This document shows, one piece after another, positions 24,160 to 35,785 of a DNA stretch of 64,000 bases. Source of the stretch: Lepeophtheirus salmonis (taxonomy: Eukaryota > Arthropoda > Copepoda > Siphonostomatoida > Caligidae). The stretch is from positions 33,697,896 through 33,761,895 of the forward strand of contig NC_052144.2 of NCBI RefSeq assembly GCF_016086655.4. Direction: 5' to 3'. The first letter of the stretch is position 1. Each line of letters opens with the position of its first letter. The position numbers and the translations under genes are program-made. Below the pieces are notes generated by a model. That model made no database searches and had not been told where the DNA came from. It worked only from the letters and a program-made list of their open reading frames with translations.

Positions 24160-24378
24160 ATGTTGAAGCTTATGGGAAATTGTCTTTTAAGGGAATCTCA
24201 AGATCCAGTAATTTTCAAGGCACTGGATCATAGGAAATATTGGGATTATTGTGATAGTCAAATTCCATCATTCGAAACATGCTGGTACTTTGTCGAACAT
24301 TATTTATTATCAATCCATACATATATTGCATCGTTTGCAAAAGAAAAAAGGCAGAGTGATTTTTCAACATGTATTTAG
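24160..24378 (+). CDS. Unrecognised open reading frame with MGNCL start
   Basis: The frame is open from 23977 to a stop ending at 24378, but the first ATG in it is at 24160 (MLKLMGNCLL). A second is at 24172, giving MGNCLLRESQDPVIFKALDH and a 68-residue product. Met-Gly-Asn-Cys is the classical signal for N-myristoylation plus palmitoylation, so a membrane-anchored product is conceivable if the second ATG is used. The codon usage is less AT-extreme between 24160 and 24290 than around it. I recognise no family, there is no splice evidence, and 130 open codons occur by chance at low but real frequency in 64 kb. Treat as a weak candidate. Confidence 0.15.
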   Translation: MLKLMGNCLLRESQDPVIFKALDHRKYWDYCDSQIPSFETCWYFVEHYLLSIHTYIASFAKEKRQSDFSTCI

Positions 24379-24439
24379 CATTTAATTGAATGAATTATAA
24401 ATATAATTTCATCAAAACTTACTATAAAACAATTAAATA

Positions 24440-24556
24440 TTAGACTTCCCCCGAATTTTCGGTAGGTGTAAACTCCCCTAGAAGTCCTAGAAGAACGGGA
24501 TCCCGAGAGACGAGCTCTTGTAGATATACCTATATGAAACATTAAAGAAAGTCTAA
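24440..24556. repeat. Possible short foldback element
   Basis: TTAGACTT at the left and AAGTCTAA at the right are 8-bp inverted repeats about 117 bp apart. They enclose a GC-richer segment with a CGGGATCCCG palindrome. The repeat is short, so this could be chance. Confidence 0.25.
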
Positions 24557-25009
24557 TTAACTAGAAGCCTTGTCAGGTCCTATTTAGCAATAAATACCTA
24601 ATATTATTACATATAAGAATGTCTTTTTGTTTTTGAAGTGCCTTTAGGCTCTTTAAAAAAACAATTGTAGTTTTATGTGTACACTGTCGGCGGTACTTCT
24701 TTGTCCTCTCAAGTATTTTTTTCTTCTTCAATAATTGATAAAATTGCAACTCTTCAAGTACATCCTTAGCATGATATACGAAGTAATCCGTCCTGAACAG
24801 ATGTTACAGACTTGATCCAAAGCAATTGAGTCTATTAGAAATAGATATAAGTCCTTTTTTTTGCCTGGCAATCGACATATGTCCATGATATCCAGTTATC
24901 TGATGTTTTTTTTATAATATACCCCATATAATGTTTATATTGTAGTTTCTTTAATAAAATATTGTCTATGGAAATATTTAATTTTTATTTACATACAGCA
25001 AAACTGTTT

Positions 25010-25140
25010 GGGGTCTGCCTTTGCCGAATCTAAGTCAAGTTCGAGTCCATCTCGTTCCCAGTCAAAGCCAGGTCTGAGTCCGTATGTTTCCAATTCTAAT
25101 TCAAGTTCTAGCCCGCATAGGGTGTCACGTCAACGTGTAA
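25010..25140. repeat. Degenerate AGTC-rich repeat
   Basis: AAGTCAAGTTCGAGTCC, CAGTCAAAGCC and CTGAGTCC words recur at short intervals, as at 7140 and 36885. Confidence 0.5.
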
Positions 25141-27108
25141 TCCTAAATTTAATATAATTTAATTCACTTTGGATAAGTTGCCCTACTCTATTCCAAAGGA
25201 TTGCCAAATATCAACACTTTTCAAACAAAAATATTTTTCAACATATTTTAGATAATTGCAAATTATGTACTTGTGTAGGTTTTTGGACAAAAAGAAAATT
25301 GAAGCCAGGTTAATCCAAACAGAAAATGAAGCTCTAATTTTTCATATTCTAGACTAAAATAAATAAAAATAATAATAATTAAGATCTGTAACTCAATCTT
25401 GCTTTATGTTCTGAACTTCTTTTCATGATGACTTTAATTAATAATCGGCTTTTAAGACCTTTTCTCTTTTGATCGACAATTCGTAAACATACTGAACTGA
25501 TGGATGCAAATAATATATAATTTGACAACTATTAAGTAATGCAAATAAATTAAAAGTAAGATGTTTTTGTTGTGAATAATATGGCTGACTTTTTTTACTC
25601 TAAATATCTCAAACATAATCGAATTTTAATTAAAAATTTATTAAAAAAAAGTTGAAATTGATATCTTAAAAGGTTAAAGTGGAAATTTCATGGTCTTGAG
25701 AGATACCAGAGGTTTGATTTGTTCATATATGTATATATAATCATTGAATAAAATGTCAAACTAAATGGTTTAGAAAGGTATAATGAGCTTCAATTTAATC
25801 AAATATTATGGTTTTAAATTATTCCACCTGTAATATATGTTTCTTGTTTGACTTTATTTCTTGAACAAATAAATAGTTTAACCAAACCATTGGTTGTATT
25901 TATATCATGTAACCCATGAATAATGAAACAAAGCTATCATTTATATATTTAAACTATTCCTATAGCATAATTTGAAGATTGACGACACTAAACATAAGCA
26001 TTATTCTTTTAGAAGCCATTAAATGTCAAATTCTATTTACTTTAACAATTTTTTTGTTCTATTAATATTAAAAAGGGTATAGTAAAACCGCTTTACGATA
26101 ATGAAAAATCATCAAATTTACTTTTTTTAAAACACTACACCTATAGAAAACAATTAAATTTGAAAGTAACATAATAGGATGTCTTGCATATTTATTTAAT
26201 TATGTACGTAACAATGTTGGAAGGGGTTTATCTTCGGAGTACTTATATATTCATTAAGGCTTGAACACAAATAGCTATACGTAAAATAACATTTGTCTCA
26301 CAAGTTGAAAAAATGGTGAACAAAAGGGTTGTGTGTTTTTTTTTTAATAAATAAAAAATAAGCTATAGAAATGCAATTTAATTAGTTTGGTTTTCTTCAG
26401 AATGATTATTTCTACAATTTGACGAAGAAAAATACATATTATAGATATATTAATTAAGACTTTTTCTGTTTTCTCTCTCTCTCTTTAATGAAAAGCACTT
26501 AGAGTCCTTTGTAAACCATCGTCGTCTATTAATTATTAAAAAACATGAGTTTGCATTTATTATCATACCGATATAACCAAAAAGAACTAAAGAAGGAGTT
26601 ATTATTAGTGGTTGTTATATGTTAGCTATATTTTATATGTACATATATATTTTTATGAATATTTTTTTTCAATATGTTTAATTATTGTATGAATATATTT
26701 TACGCTAAAAACTACTATTTTTAACCCATTGTGTTTCTCTTCTTCTAGTACCTAGATGCAAAAAAATAAAATTATATCTAAGTGATTCTTTTTTTTCTTC
26801 TTTTTATTATAAAGAAAATGTTATTTAATTAGTAAAATTAGTTTTATATTCAATGTATATTCTACATATATGTGCATTGACATGATAATAGTATAACTTT
26901 TGGGTATATTTTGAATAATGCCCTTCTTTCATTACATGAGAAATCAACTTATTATCAAAATAGAATGTAGAACTGAAATTGTATTTGTTCTATGTTGTCA
27001 ACGTGGCCTTGAATTAATATCCCATCAAGAAAATATATTAAACTATTCACAACTGTATAAATACTTTTGTACAGGCTTAATGCTCTCCTACAGCTGACTC
27101 ATATTATA
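25141..27108. other. AT-rich, nothing recognised
   Basis: No coding or element structure assigned. A short (CT)n run lies near 26474-26484. Confidence 0.4.
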
Positions 27109-27825
27109 TAGTTGGAAAAAAGTGATTTCGTATTTCCCACTCCTTTTTTAAACTATGTAGATCTTGTTCATTATTGGTCACATCGGATCATACGATAAGG
27201 TGCGTTAAAAGTATGAGTGTTTACTACAAACACTTTTCGGATAGTATTGCGCTTGACGGGTTCTGTTATGAATTATTGTACGTGTAGTGTGGAGGTCTCA
27301 AAGGACTATGTGAAAGGGAAAAACGCGTCGAAAAGCGACCAAGAAAATTTGCAATGTATACAGGATCGATACTCTTTCGGTTCGTGATGAACGAAAGTGG
27401 TTGGAGCTATTTTTTCTCCCGCTCAATTCTGCCATTTTCTGTGAACAACGCGAGAGTTTGAAGCTGGCGATCGAACAGAAGTGGTCAGCAATGATTAATA
27501 GGAGAGGAATCATGTTTCATCAAGACAACACCAGGTTGCACATATCTTTGATGTCGCGCCAGAAGCTCCGGGTGCTCGGATGGGAAGTTCATATGCATCC
27601 ACCCTACAGTACGGACCTTGTACCAAGTGCCTACCACCTGTTTCTGTCTATTGCCAACGCCGTTGGGGATAAAATTTTGGTCTCAATAGAGGCATGTGAA
27701 ATTTGGTTTTCCGAGTTTTTGCCAAATGAGACAAATATTTCTACGAGAAGAGCCTTATGAAGTTTGACTCTCACTGGCAGAAAGTTATCTAACAGAACAG
27801 AACATACTTGGTTTGAATTCAATGC
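27109..27825 (+). mobile_element. Mariner element, deleted (family A, copy 2)
   Basis: The left terminal repeat GTTGGAAAAAAGTGATTTCG follows a TA at 27109. The leader sequence (CATTATTGGTCACATCGGATC) is shared with copy 1. The right terminal repeat is missing after the transposase end near 27822, where different sequence begins. Confidence 0.85.
27285..27822 (+). pseudogene. Mariner transposase with last catalytic Asp mutated
   Basis: After a disrupted N-terminal part (DTLSVRDERKWLE-like), a deletion joins it to the core. A 119-codon frame (27401-27760) then reads LPLNSAIFCEQRESLKLAIE, RRGIMFHQDNTRLH, HPPYSTDLVPSAYHLF and EACEIWFSEFLP. Homologous tail codons FYEKSLMKFDSHWQKVI and a stop follow after a frameshift. 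The HQD aspartate is kept, but the position expected as SDY, the third acid of D34D, is SAY. Even this long open core would therefore be inactive. The first acid lies in the deleted segment. This is the longest uninterrupted transposase frame of the window. Confidence 0.88.
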
Positions 27826-28539
27826 GCTTACTCTTGTTCTGAACAACTTGGCCAAGACAAAATTTGCAGCTAGTACGCACAACGTCCAGATCTCTGCGGC
27901 TGTCATGAGGGAGTCCCTGCTGAGGCTGTAAACCCATTGACCTTTCCATTAACCACACTCTATATAGTCAAGTCAAAGGAGTTAAGATCAGGTCAAGAGT
28001 GAGGGCAAAGTATATTATCGCTAAAGTACTTAAAGTTATAATTTAATGTGCTTAATTGGAAGTATGAACTTAGATTCCTTCCTACTGGAAGCAGATGGAT
28101 ACTCTAAGCAAAGCAATATATATGCCATATACACACACAACATTCTTAAGTTAATTATGTTAAAGTTAAAGGAATACTCACTATAATATGTAGACTTTTT
28201 GCTCACAATGCCATTAATTGCATAATGATTTGAAAGCAACGGCATGTTCGGGACACTGTTGTTGATATGCTTTGTTATAAAATAAAATGAACTTTTTTTT
28301 TTAAGTAATACCTACATACCTTTTTAAATGAAGAACTACGATTCTAATCTATTGTGTTGAACAACCCTTTTAATTAATAACTATTTTTATATAGAAATTT
28401 GTCATTATTGGAAGAAATAAAGCATTTTCTATAGATAATATAAGTCATTTCAACTGTTGAAGTTTTATCATAACCTCTTTCAAAGAGACAATATACTTGA
28501 AGTTTAAAGTAGGAAGTGTATGGAGAGAACGTATTCCTA
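27826..28539. other. Junction sequence with a GC-richer open tail, then AT-rich DNA
   Basis: Just beyond the mariner tail, the plus strand at 27826-27930 stays open and GC-richer (LNNLAKTKFAASTHNVQISA), ending in a stop at about 27930. It does not match mariner. It may be the edge of another element or exon. I cannot name it. The following 600 bp are featureless. Confidence 0.3.
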
Positions 28540-28700
28540 TCTAGGATTGAAGAAGATTTTAAAGATACCGTAGAACTGAAGGACCGACTAACGGTTGAAT
28601 CATGATAAAAAGTGGACTGATAAAAAGAAGGACTGAAAAGAGGGGGGAGAGAAGACTGATATTAAGAAAGCCATCTTAGGACCGATCCAAGACTACAAAC
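28540..28700. repeat. CGGTCC repeat family D, partial copy
   Basis: AACTGAAGGACCGAC, GTGGACTGATAAAAAG, AAGGACTGA and AGGACCGATCCAAG words recur, matching the style of 29569 and 60470. No clear ends. Confidence 0.45.
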
Positions 28701-29568
28701 CTAATATTCTTAATGCGTTGAATTTTCCTCCTTAGTTATCCATTAGCTACTAGATTTGTATATATCGTTTAAGTACAATTATTACTAGATTAAAGTAAAC
28801 ATTGAATCAAAACATAATGTTAACTACATCCTTGTTTTTGCTTCTATGCATGATATACCAGGAAACACCTTTCTATTTGACATCATTTTATATGACCATT
28901 TACACAATTAAATAGGCATTGATATTATATGGGAGGTGAGTAACCTCCGAAAGAGAGAGAGAGAGAGTGAAAAATGAGATAATAAACAAACAGAGTTGAA
29001 AAAGTGAGCAGAACATCATAACTTATTCGTATAATATGTTTGTATACCTATATATATATATACACCTTTTTTTCAAATCTCCATTTCCGGCCTTATTCAA
29101 AGTAAGTGTATTATCATAGCACAACAACAAAAGCCTGGCTTTGATAAGCTATTGCATCTATCTATCTTTTTATTTTTTGCTTACTCCTAAAGAGATAAAA
29201 ATCCTAGGATCATTCGATGCTGCCTCTCCACCTAACTGATTATGAATTTGTATATATTTATAATAATAAAAAAAAACTTTTAACGTGCTGGTTTGTATTC
29301 CTTTTAAAGCTATCTACATAATATATATATAAAGGCAATGTACTCTGAATGATGAAAGATAAATAAACAACCACGGAACTACATAGGATTGGATGATGAA
29401 TACACAGATATACATATATTTATGTGAGTTTTTAGATGATGATGATGAATACAAAAGAAGTGGTAGAGGATAACTGGAATGATAACCCAAAAGGAGGAGC
29501 ATTATCATCCCATTCAAAGGCTTGCTCTCATATATGTACATCTTTTTAATGCTTAAAAAACCGATTTA
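28701..29568. other. AT-rich with microsatellites
   Basis: It contains (GA)n at about 28950-28968 and (TA)n near 29052. No gene signature. Confidence 0.45.
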
Positions 29569-29777
29569 TATTGGTGTTGTCCCAGTTTTTAGTTAGAACT
29601 GAAGGTCTTGGTGCGATCCAGTTCGATCCTAAAAACTAATGCAGCTCGGTTCTTTATACTGAACTCAACTCTAGTAGTACTGACAAACCGAAGGACCGGC
29701 GCCATGGACTGATGGGACCTGTTCTAACACTGGAGAGGACTGGACCGAACAAATAAAGACTGACACACCACTAATAT
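29569..29777. mobile_element. Family D element with terminal inverted repeats
   Basis: The left end TTGGTGTTGTCCCAGT and the reverse complement of the right end (TAGTGGTGTGTCAGTC, followed by TTCGGTCCAGTCC) are similar and enclose about 200 bp. The interior has GATCC, GGACCGG and GAACC words on both strands. It carries no coding sequence and looks like a non-autonomous DNA element. Confidence 0.55.
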
Positions 29778-29791
29778 ATATATTATATATA

Positions 29792-30112
29792 CACAGGGTG
29801 AGGACTGCAAAATTAGGAAATTTTAAAAGCCTTTTTTACTTATGCATATTTTTATTTTGTGCCATTTTTATGGCAAACTTTTGAATCAAAAGTTGGTAAT
29901 TTAACAATTTTCTACAGTTTTTATTCAATATGTCCCCCTCCATTCTGAATAATGGCTTGATTCCGGGTACAAACAGAAGCACAACTGTCCTTGATGAAGT
30001 CTGAGAACAAGTTGTTCCACTCATCCGTGATCACAGTTCTCAAGGCATCGACATTCGGGAGATCAGTCTTGTTCGTTTTGCCCTCCAAAGACGCACCAAA
30101 CAGTGAAGTTTA
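29792..30112 (-). pseudogene. Tc1-like transposase C-terminus with its 3' terminal repeat
   Basis: Minus-strand codons run from FTVW, with one frameshift, into LEGKTNKTDLPNVDALRTVI, TDEWNNLFSDFIKDSCASV, RNQAIIQNGGGHIE and a stop at 29921-29923. This is a standard Tc1 tail, from just after the third catalytic acid to the C-terminal helix. About 130 bp further on, CACAGGGTGAGGACTGC next to TATATA is the likely 3' terminal repeat. Everything N-terminal of the tail is missing. The tail has no stops over 57 codons, so the copy is fairly recent. Confidence 0.88.
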
Positions 30113-30184
30113 CAAGTCAAATAAATTTATATGTGTTGCATAAATTATATTTGAGCTACTCATAAATTAGTATATGTAGGGTAG

Positions 30185-30380
30185 AAAATCGGTGGTCCAA
30201 AGATTGAGTCTGGATAAAATCGGATATATATTAGGACTGAAAAAATCGGTCCACGAATTGAAAACGATTAAATTTCTGTCAAGGGTTTGAGATCTGTGTC
30301 TGGAGGGAAATATCGGTGAAAATTGCTCTAGAAAAAGTATTTAAGACTCAAACGGAAAAAAATCCCGTCTTAACACTAAT
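30185..30380. repeat. CGGTCC repeat family D, partial copy
   Basis: GGTGGTCC, AATCGGTCCACG and AAATCGG words are followed by an end, CCCGTCTTAACACTAATA, the reverse complement of the family start TAGTGTTRAGAC. The left end is not defined. Confidence 0.5.
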
Positions 30381-30971
30381 ATCTATCTATTTATAATAGT
30401 TTGTTGAATCACAGTCAAATATTGAGATTCAGAAGGAAATATTATACTTAATGGAACATTCCTTTTTTGCTCAACACACAAAAACATTTATACGGTGTAT
30501 GTATCTAGGAGTATCCTGGATATGTGGAACTCGACATAGTAGTAATCTGGTATTTGTTTTGCTCAGAATGGATACCCTTTGTATTCTTTGAGAATAATTA
30601 CTATTATTTTCTATCTGCTCATAACTATGATTAACCCTTTAAATGAGGTGTTGCAAAGCACATAATCTAACAAAAAGGCATTGACACTGCAATGATTGGT
30701 TCATTCATTTTTTCTCCAACGTTGTCTATATATTTGTATGTGTTTTGACTATTTTTTTAGCGATGAAAATCAATAGTAAATTTCGAAATGTTTTTTTTTT
30801 TTTTTGCAAAAAGAAATATATATTATAAAATAATGTTCAATACACATTTATATTATTTTTAATTAAAAAAATATCCATACTTAAAAATACATATGTAGTA
30901 ATCCATAAGGCAGTTTTATGTTGACATTTTGATATTTGCAACCCTTTTTTTCTCTGTATTGTTATTAATCA

Positions 30972-31134
30972 AATGTCGTTGTTTTTTCCTTCAAGCTCTT
31001 GATTAAGCTCCAATCTTCAATTTTATGATCCTATTCATGGTTCTTGCTAACGTACTCATGTCTCTAACAATCTCTCCGAACGTACACTGGGGATTTCGTA
31101 CAATCCAATCTTTGATGGATATCACGACAGCCAT
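30972..31134 (-). pseudogene. Tc1-like transposase N-terminal fragment
   Basis: The minus strand reads MAVVISIKDWIVRNP, FGEIVRDMSTLARTMNRII and KLKIGA, stop, SRA, stop, RKKQ. This matches the second helix-turn-helix region and the following linker of the element at 17930 (MNVSEFNLRRIIKFDLGAKS). The catalytic domain is absent. It may belong to the same family as the C-terminal piece at 29792, 860 bp away in the same orientation, as two parts of one copy split by later insertions. Confidence 0.65.
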
Positions 31135-32489
31135 TCTACGAATATTCCTCCTTTATATATAATAATCAAACTTTCCAGCCACATTTCCATGAATTTTATA
31201 AGGGCTTATAATCTGTTAAACTGACATTCTGTTAAAGGACATAAACACCCAGCAATAATATTCATGGGATTTCAAACTCAACTTTTATTTTTGCTTCCAT
31301 TTCAGGGATATTATCAATAAGGGAAATATTTTTAAAGGAAAACAAACCTCAAGCTACGTCAATATCATGCAATTCCATCAAACACCAAATCTCCATCCAC
31401 TCATTAAACTATTTTACTTTAATTATATATTAGTAGAACCTAACGCATAATGTGTAAGCTCTATTTTAATTATATGGACTAACAATACTTAAAAAAGGTT
31501 TATTTTTCTAAGTAAGATGCATTTGATTCTTCAATCAATGACTGCAGACACACGCGAAAAACAAAACAAAAGAAATTTGTTTCCTATGGTGTTTTTTTTC
31601 CACCTTGTAATGAAGTGATTTAAGAGTGGTAAAAAACACACACAGCTACGAAAAACAATGAATCCTTTGTTGGTTTATAGAAACAAGTACATACATAGAA
31701 TAAAAATACCAAGAAAGGGGAAACCACACAAATACATAATTCTATTTCTTTGAACTTCACCTCCAACCTATGTATCTTACGAATACACAGATGACAGCAC
31801 ACTTTGTATTCATATTTTGTTGAGCTTTATTTCTTAAAGTTTATTTGCATATTTGTAAAGAGTGGTCCAGAATTAACAAGTTGGACAGATTTGTAATTAA
31901 AAGCTAAGTAATTAATCTCTATTTAGCATGCTTTGAATATCAAAGTACACTATTCTGGCCCAATAAAAATTCATTTTCTAAAAAAAAGTAGGGGGTTCCA
32001 ATCAAGGCTGTGCCATTGATTTTTTTTTTTTTTTTTTTTTGTGGAGGATGTATTTTTGACAAAACTATTAAAATCCATGCTGAAAAACATTCACAAACAA
32101 CATGGCCACTTACGGGGAGGAGAGTCAGGCCTAAAAATCACGCCCCTTCTAGTTAAAGGAGGGTTGGGGCGGGTAATCCCACGAATACTTAAATAACGTG
32201 CCAAGATGACATAAATGATGGCATACTCTTTTGACGTTATAGAAGAAATATTTAAAAAAAAATTGAAATATGGTACAAATTAATATTTTGAGGAATAAAA
32301 AAACCCACTTGGATCCTGAGAGGAGGAAGGAATTGTTAGAAGTACTAAATTTAGCTTATACTATATCCAATTACAGACTAATATATTATTTTTCCCCACT
32401 GATATTTCCACCCCACCCCTGGTGGAGTAGCCCTCACATATAACTAAAAATATCCAAGGCTGAACTATTTGGAGTACTTTTTAGGCCAC
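31135..32489. other. AT-rich, no gene recognised
   Basis: It contains a run of 21 T at 32020-32040 and a GC-richer, CCCC/GGGG-containing patch at 32110-32180. No coding motif. Confidence 0.4.
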
Positions 32490-32640
32490 CGTTTTCACCT
32501 GATTTGCCACCCCTGGTTTTCAATAGGAAGTCAGCCTTATCCTCATATTCGCTAAACACTTACTTTGACTGTTACTGAATTGGAGAAAGCCTAGGAAGAA
32601 GTGATTGGTATGAATGGTTAAAAAGAGCCTCTAAGCTGTA
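32490..32640 (+). pseudogene. Possible DDE transposase end fragment
   Basis: The plus strand reads RPPFSPDLPPLVFNRKSALS and, in another frame, LTVTELEKA, stop, EEVIGMNG. The SPDL block followed by a helix resembles the third-acid region of Tc1/mariner or IS630-type transposases. The acid after PDLPP is lost (LV) and there are frame changes. The match is short, so confidence is low. Confidence 0.35.
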
Positions 32641-34139
32641 AGCAAAAAAAAAAAAAAAAAAGTTATCTACTTTAAACAAAGCTTTACAATATTATATATT
32701 CACCTTAGATAAGATAATGAATAATATTTGTTGATGTGGAACTTGTCTGTTTGGCAGTAGAGGTGCATGCACTAGTCCCCCTCATTTTGAACCACCTTGT
32801 GCCATACATACATATAATGTACCACCTCATACATACATAGAGGATATTTTTTTGATGATACGATAAATTGTAAATCCCCTACCATTGATTTTCCCCTTAT
32901 TTTAAAAAATAAATATTTTTTAACAAATTTATTATTCATTTATTCATAAATAAGTCTGCAATTTCTTATTATACTTTTTTAAGGGGTGTCGTATTCCAGC
33001 ATTGAATGTTTTTTTTTTTCTTTTTTTTAAAGCAACGGTTTGTATGTACAGTATAAGTAAAAGAAAGAAGAAGAAAAACCCGGAGACGACGTCTTAAAAA
33101 AAATCTGAAGAAGAAATATATTTAATCTTATAAAGTCGAATTTATGTGTACTACTTATTATTTTTTTTTTTTAAATAAGAAGACGAATAATAATAATAAG
33201 AACTTAAAGGAAGGTCCAAAATAATTCTAAGTAGGAGATAATCTCATAAGACAAATATTATGTATGTACACTGGCGCCGGACGACGCGTCCTCTTACTCA
33301 CATTTCAAGATTTGATGCTTGTTTTCAGGGAGGTAAATGTACATATATATTATCTTTCTAATTTGTTAACAAAAATTGCACCATTTCGTTGAGAGATCCT
33401 GCAATTATCTTGTGAGTCGATTGAAGTTGCCCCCAAGGAAGAAATTCAATTAAAAGCCCTGTAATTTTGTGAAGGACCACGGTCTACTACAACTCTGTCC
33501 TTCTACTGTCTTTTGAAGAAGATTTGATTATTTGATTCCCTCTTATAACATACAACAAAGTAATCGAGAGCACACTTTTATACTATAACTTATAAGACTA
33601 GATGTTTATTAAATCAATAGATCGATATGATATTATGGAATAATAATAATAGTAGACACTGTGTAGTTTATTATTTTTTGTTCATGGATGAGTTCAACCA
33701 TATGGAAATGATAAATGATAAGGAATCAATGGCGTTCGGGGGGTGTTGAGGGTGTATTGGAGATTCACTACAAACATATACATTGTAATAACAATAAAAA
33801 CAAGAGGAAATTTGATTTCGATGATGTAATGGAGTAAACTATGAACTGTCTATGAACAATAATCAATTGACGGATCTGTCAATGGTGGTGGTGTGGTTTG
33901 CTCATTTCCTTACTTACTTCCTAGTTATGTAGATTGTTAGATGTTTATCCTTTGCTACTGTAAAATACATTTTAATTGGAAGTAGGTGAGGTCAGACAAA
34001 GTTCTCTTACAGAACAAGTTCAAGTCATTGAATATTTACACCGAATCCTAAGAAATTTTTATAGTTTATTTTAAGTACATATAATAAAGTTCATCGTATT
34101 AAGTTTTTTCCAAGTCGAGTTGAGGGTTTGTTGTCAAGC
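32641..34139. other. AT-rich, no gene recognised
   Basis: It includes poly-A (32644-32661), T-rich runs near 33008-33030 and an AATAATAATAAT tract near 33186. A GC-rich CTGGCGCCGGACGACGCGTC patch at 33271-33290 stands out from the background but has no assigned role. Confidence 0.4.
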
Positions 34140-34320
34140 TATAATTGTAAGTGCAAGTTGGACTTGAAGTAGAATTGGGGATCGGAGTAATTCTTGCCAA
34201 TGTCCTTGTTTTTCCTTCTCTCCTTCTTCCCTTGTCACAGCTGATTGTAGTTGATCTCCTTCAAAATATTCTTCGAATTCTTAGGGTTACCATGTTGATT
34301 ATTGGTATATATTTTTTTTA
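34140..34320 (-). repeat. Dispersed repeat family B, copy 2
   Basis: On the minus strand it carries CAGCTGTGACAAGGGAAG, CGATCCCCAATTCTACTTC and AACTTGCACTTACAATTAT in the family order. The 5' portion (GGGTTACCATGTTGATTA on the plus strand) matches the extended copy at 62015. Confidence 0.7.
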
Positions 34321-34633
34321 AAACGTCCAATATCCATCCGATTTTCTTCACTAAATATTATACTACTCTGACATTAACAATCTTGTCAGGATATTTATAG
34401 TTAGAAATATAAAAATACTCAATGTCATACCTACAACACACGTACTAAATAATTATAATAATTAAAAGAAGAAAGGGGAAGGAGATCCATAGGATCAGGA
34501 ATTGTAAATACATAAGAAAGTGTATGATCGTTCCAGTGTTAATTGGTTGTATATATAGATGTACCAGTTACCAAATTTCAAGGAAATGTTCGAATATGAC
34601 GCAAAAACCATCAAATAAAATATATGTGGGAAA

Positions 34634-34674
34634 TGATGTCATCATAAATATGAGCGAGTGATGTCATCATAAAT
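34634..34674 (+). promoter_or_regulatory. Two copies of a TGATGTCATCATAAAT word
   Basis: The 16-bp word occurs perfectly at 34634-34649 and 34659-34674, 25 bp apart. Its core TGATGTCATCA has 5-bp inverted arms and resembles binding sites of bZIP (CREB/ATF or AP-1-like) dimers. There is no gene nearby to attach it to, so it may equally be a small duplication. Confidence 0.3.
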
Positions 34675-35647
34675 CAATTTTCACTTAAGATAATAAGTAC
34701 TTTAATAGGCCTAAATCAATAATAATTAAAAAAATATTATCGTATAAAGTTTTATTAAACTAATTCATTTGGTTAACTGAGGGTCGCTTTTCAATTTTAA
34801 TCTTTTTCAAGGACAGAGAGCAGGTATGAGAGGTAACGGAGCCGATTTTAAGCCCCATTTTATGGGTCGATACAACCTTAAAACAGAGGATCAACACGAT
34901 TATTTTTGTAAAGTGTAAATATATTCGAAAAATGAAAAGGATGCTATTTAGAGGACGCTCTGAAATTTGGAGCGTTTTTAAAGGACCAACAACAAGGATC
35001 ATATTAAGAATCAATACAACCCAAAGAGTAATTTATTTTTCCCAAAAAAGGAAATAACTTTGTAGATATGAAATCCATGTGGTTGGAAATCAAGGGGCAT
35101 AAAAGTCAAAACCAAAGTGGAGGATGACAAAAGATCAAGATCATCCTCATCCTCAATGCACACACACACATGAAGATGATGAAACTGTCAACATCCGGGC
35201 TTATTTTATGAACAAAGGTTACTTACACAGTCAATTTGACGACATAATCATATATGTACATAAGGGAAATATTGAATCCCTTTGTGTACTTCTTGTGATT
35301 TCATGTCGTGTGTATAGACATTACTATTATTATTCCATACATATTTTTTTTTGCATTAATTGAAGGGAATCATTATCATTTTGTGCTGAAAGGAAATCAA
35401 AATACAATAATAATAATCAAATTACTAATGATATGTACGTCATGTGATTTTCTCGAATGCTCACTCATGTTGAGCTTTGAAATGAAAATTGAATGTTGAC
35501 AAGTTTTGAATATGAATAATAATCATAAGCGTAATATGTAAACACAAGGATTTACCCTGTAATCATACATGTTGGAGGTACTTAATATATTATTACAAGG
35601 TATGTAGTCTCTTGGTACCTACATACATACTAAGTAATACCCTACTG
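34675..35647. other. AT-rich, no gene recognised
   Basis: It has a short (CA)n at 35160-35170. Overlapping plus-strand frames at 35124-35499 have no motif. Confidence 0.4.
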
Positions 35648-35785
35648 CAGAAGAAGAAGGCGGAGGAAGGAAAAAATAAAGAAAGAAAATGATAATTAAG
35701 CAAAGAAAAAGGAGGGAAGAAGACGCCAGCTAAGGAAGAAGAGAGGGGGGAAAAGGAAGAAAAATCTTAGAAGGCAAAAAAAAAA
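35648..35785 (+). repeat. Polypurine tract
   Basis: About 140 bp that are almost entirely A and G on the plus strand, built from GAA, GGA and AAAG units with few interruptions. Such tracts can adopt triplex structure and often mark unstable DNA. Confidence 0.75.

Noticed and set aside
27631..27906. Minus-strand frame of 91 codons
   Set aside because: It is antisense to the mariner transposase core.
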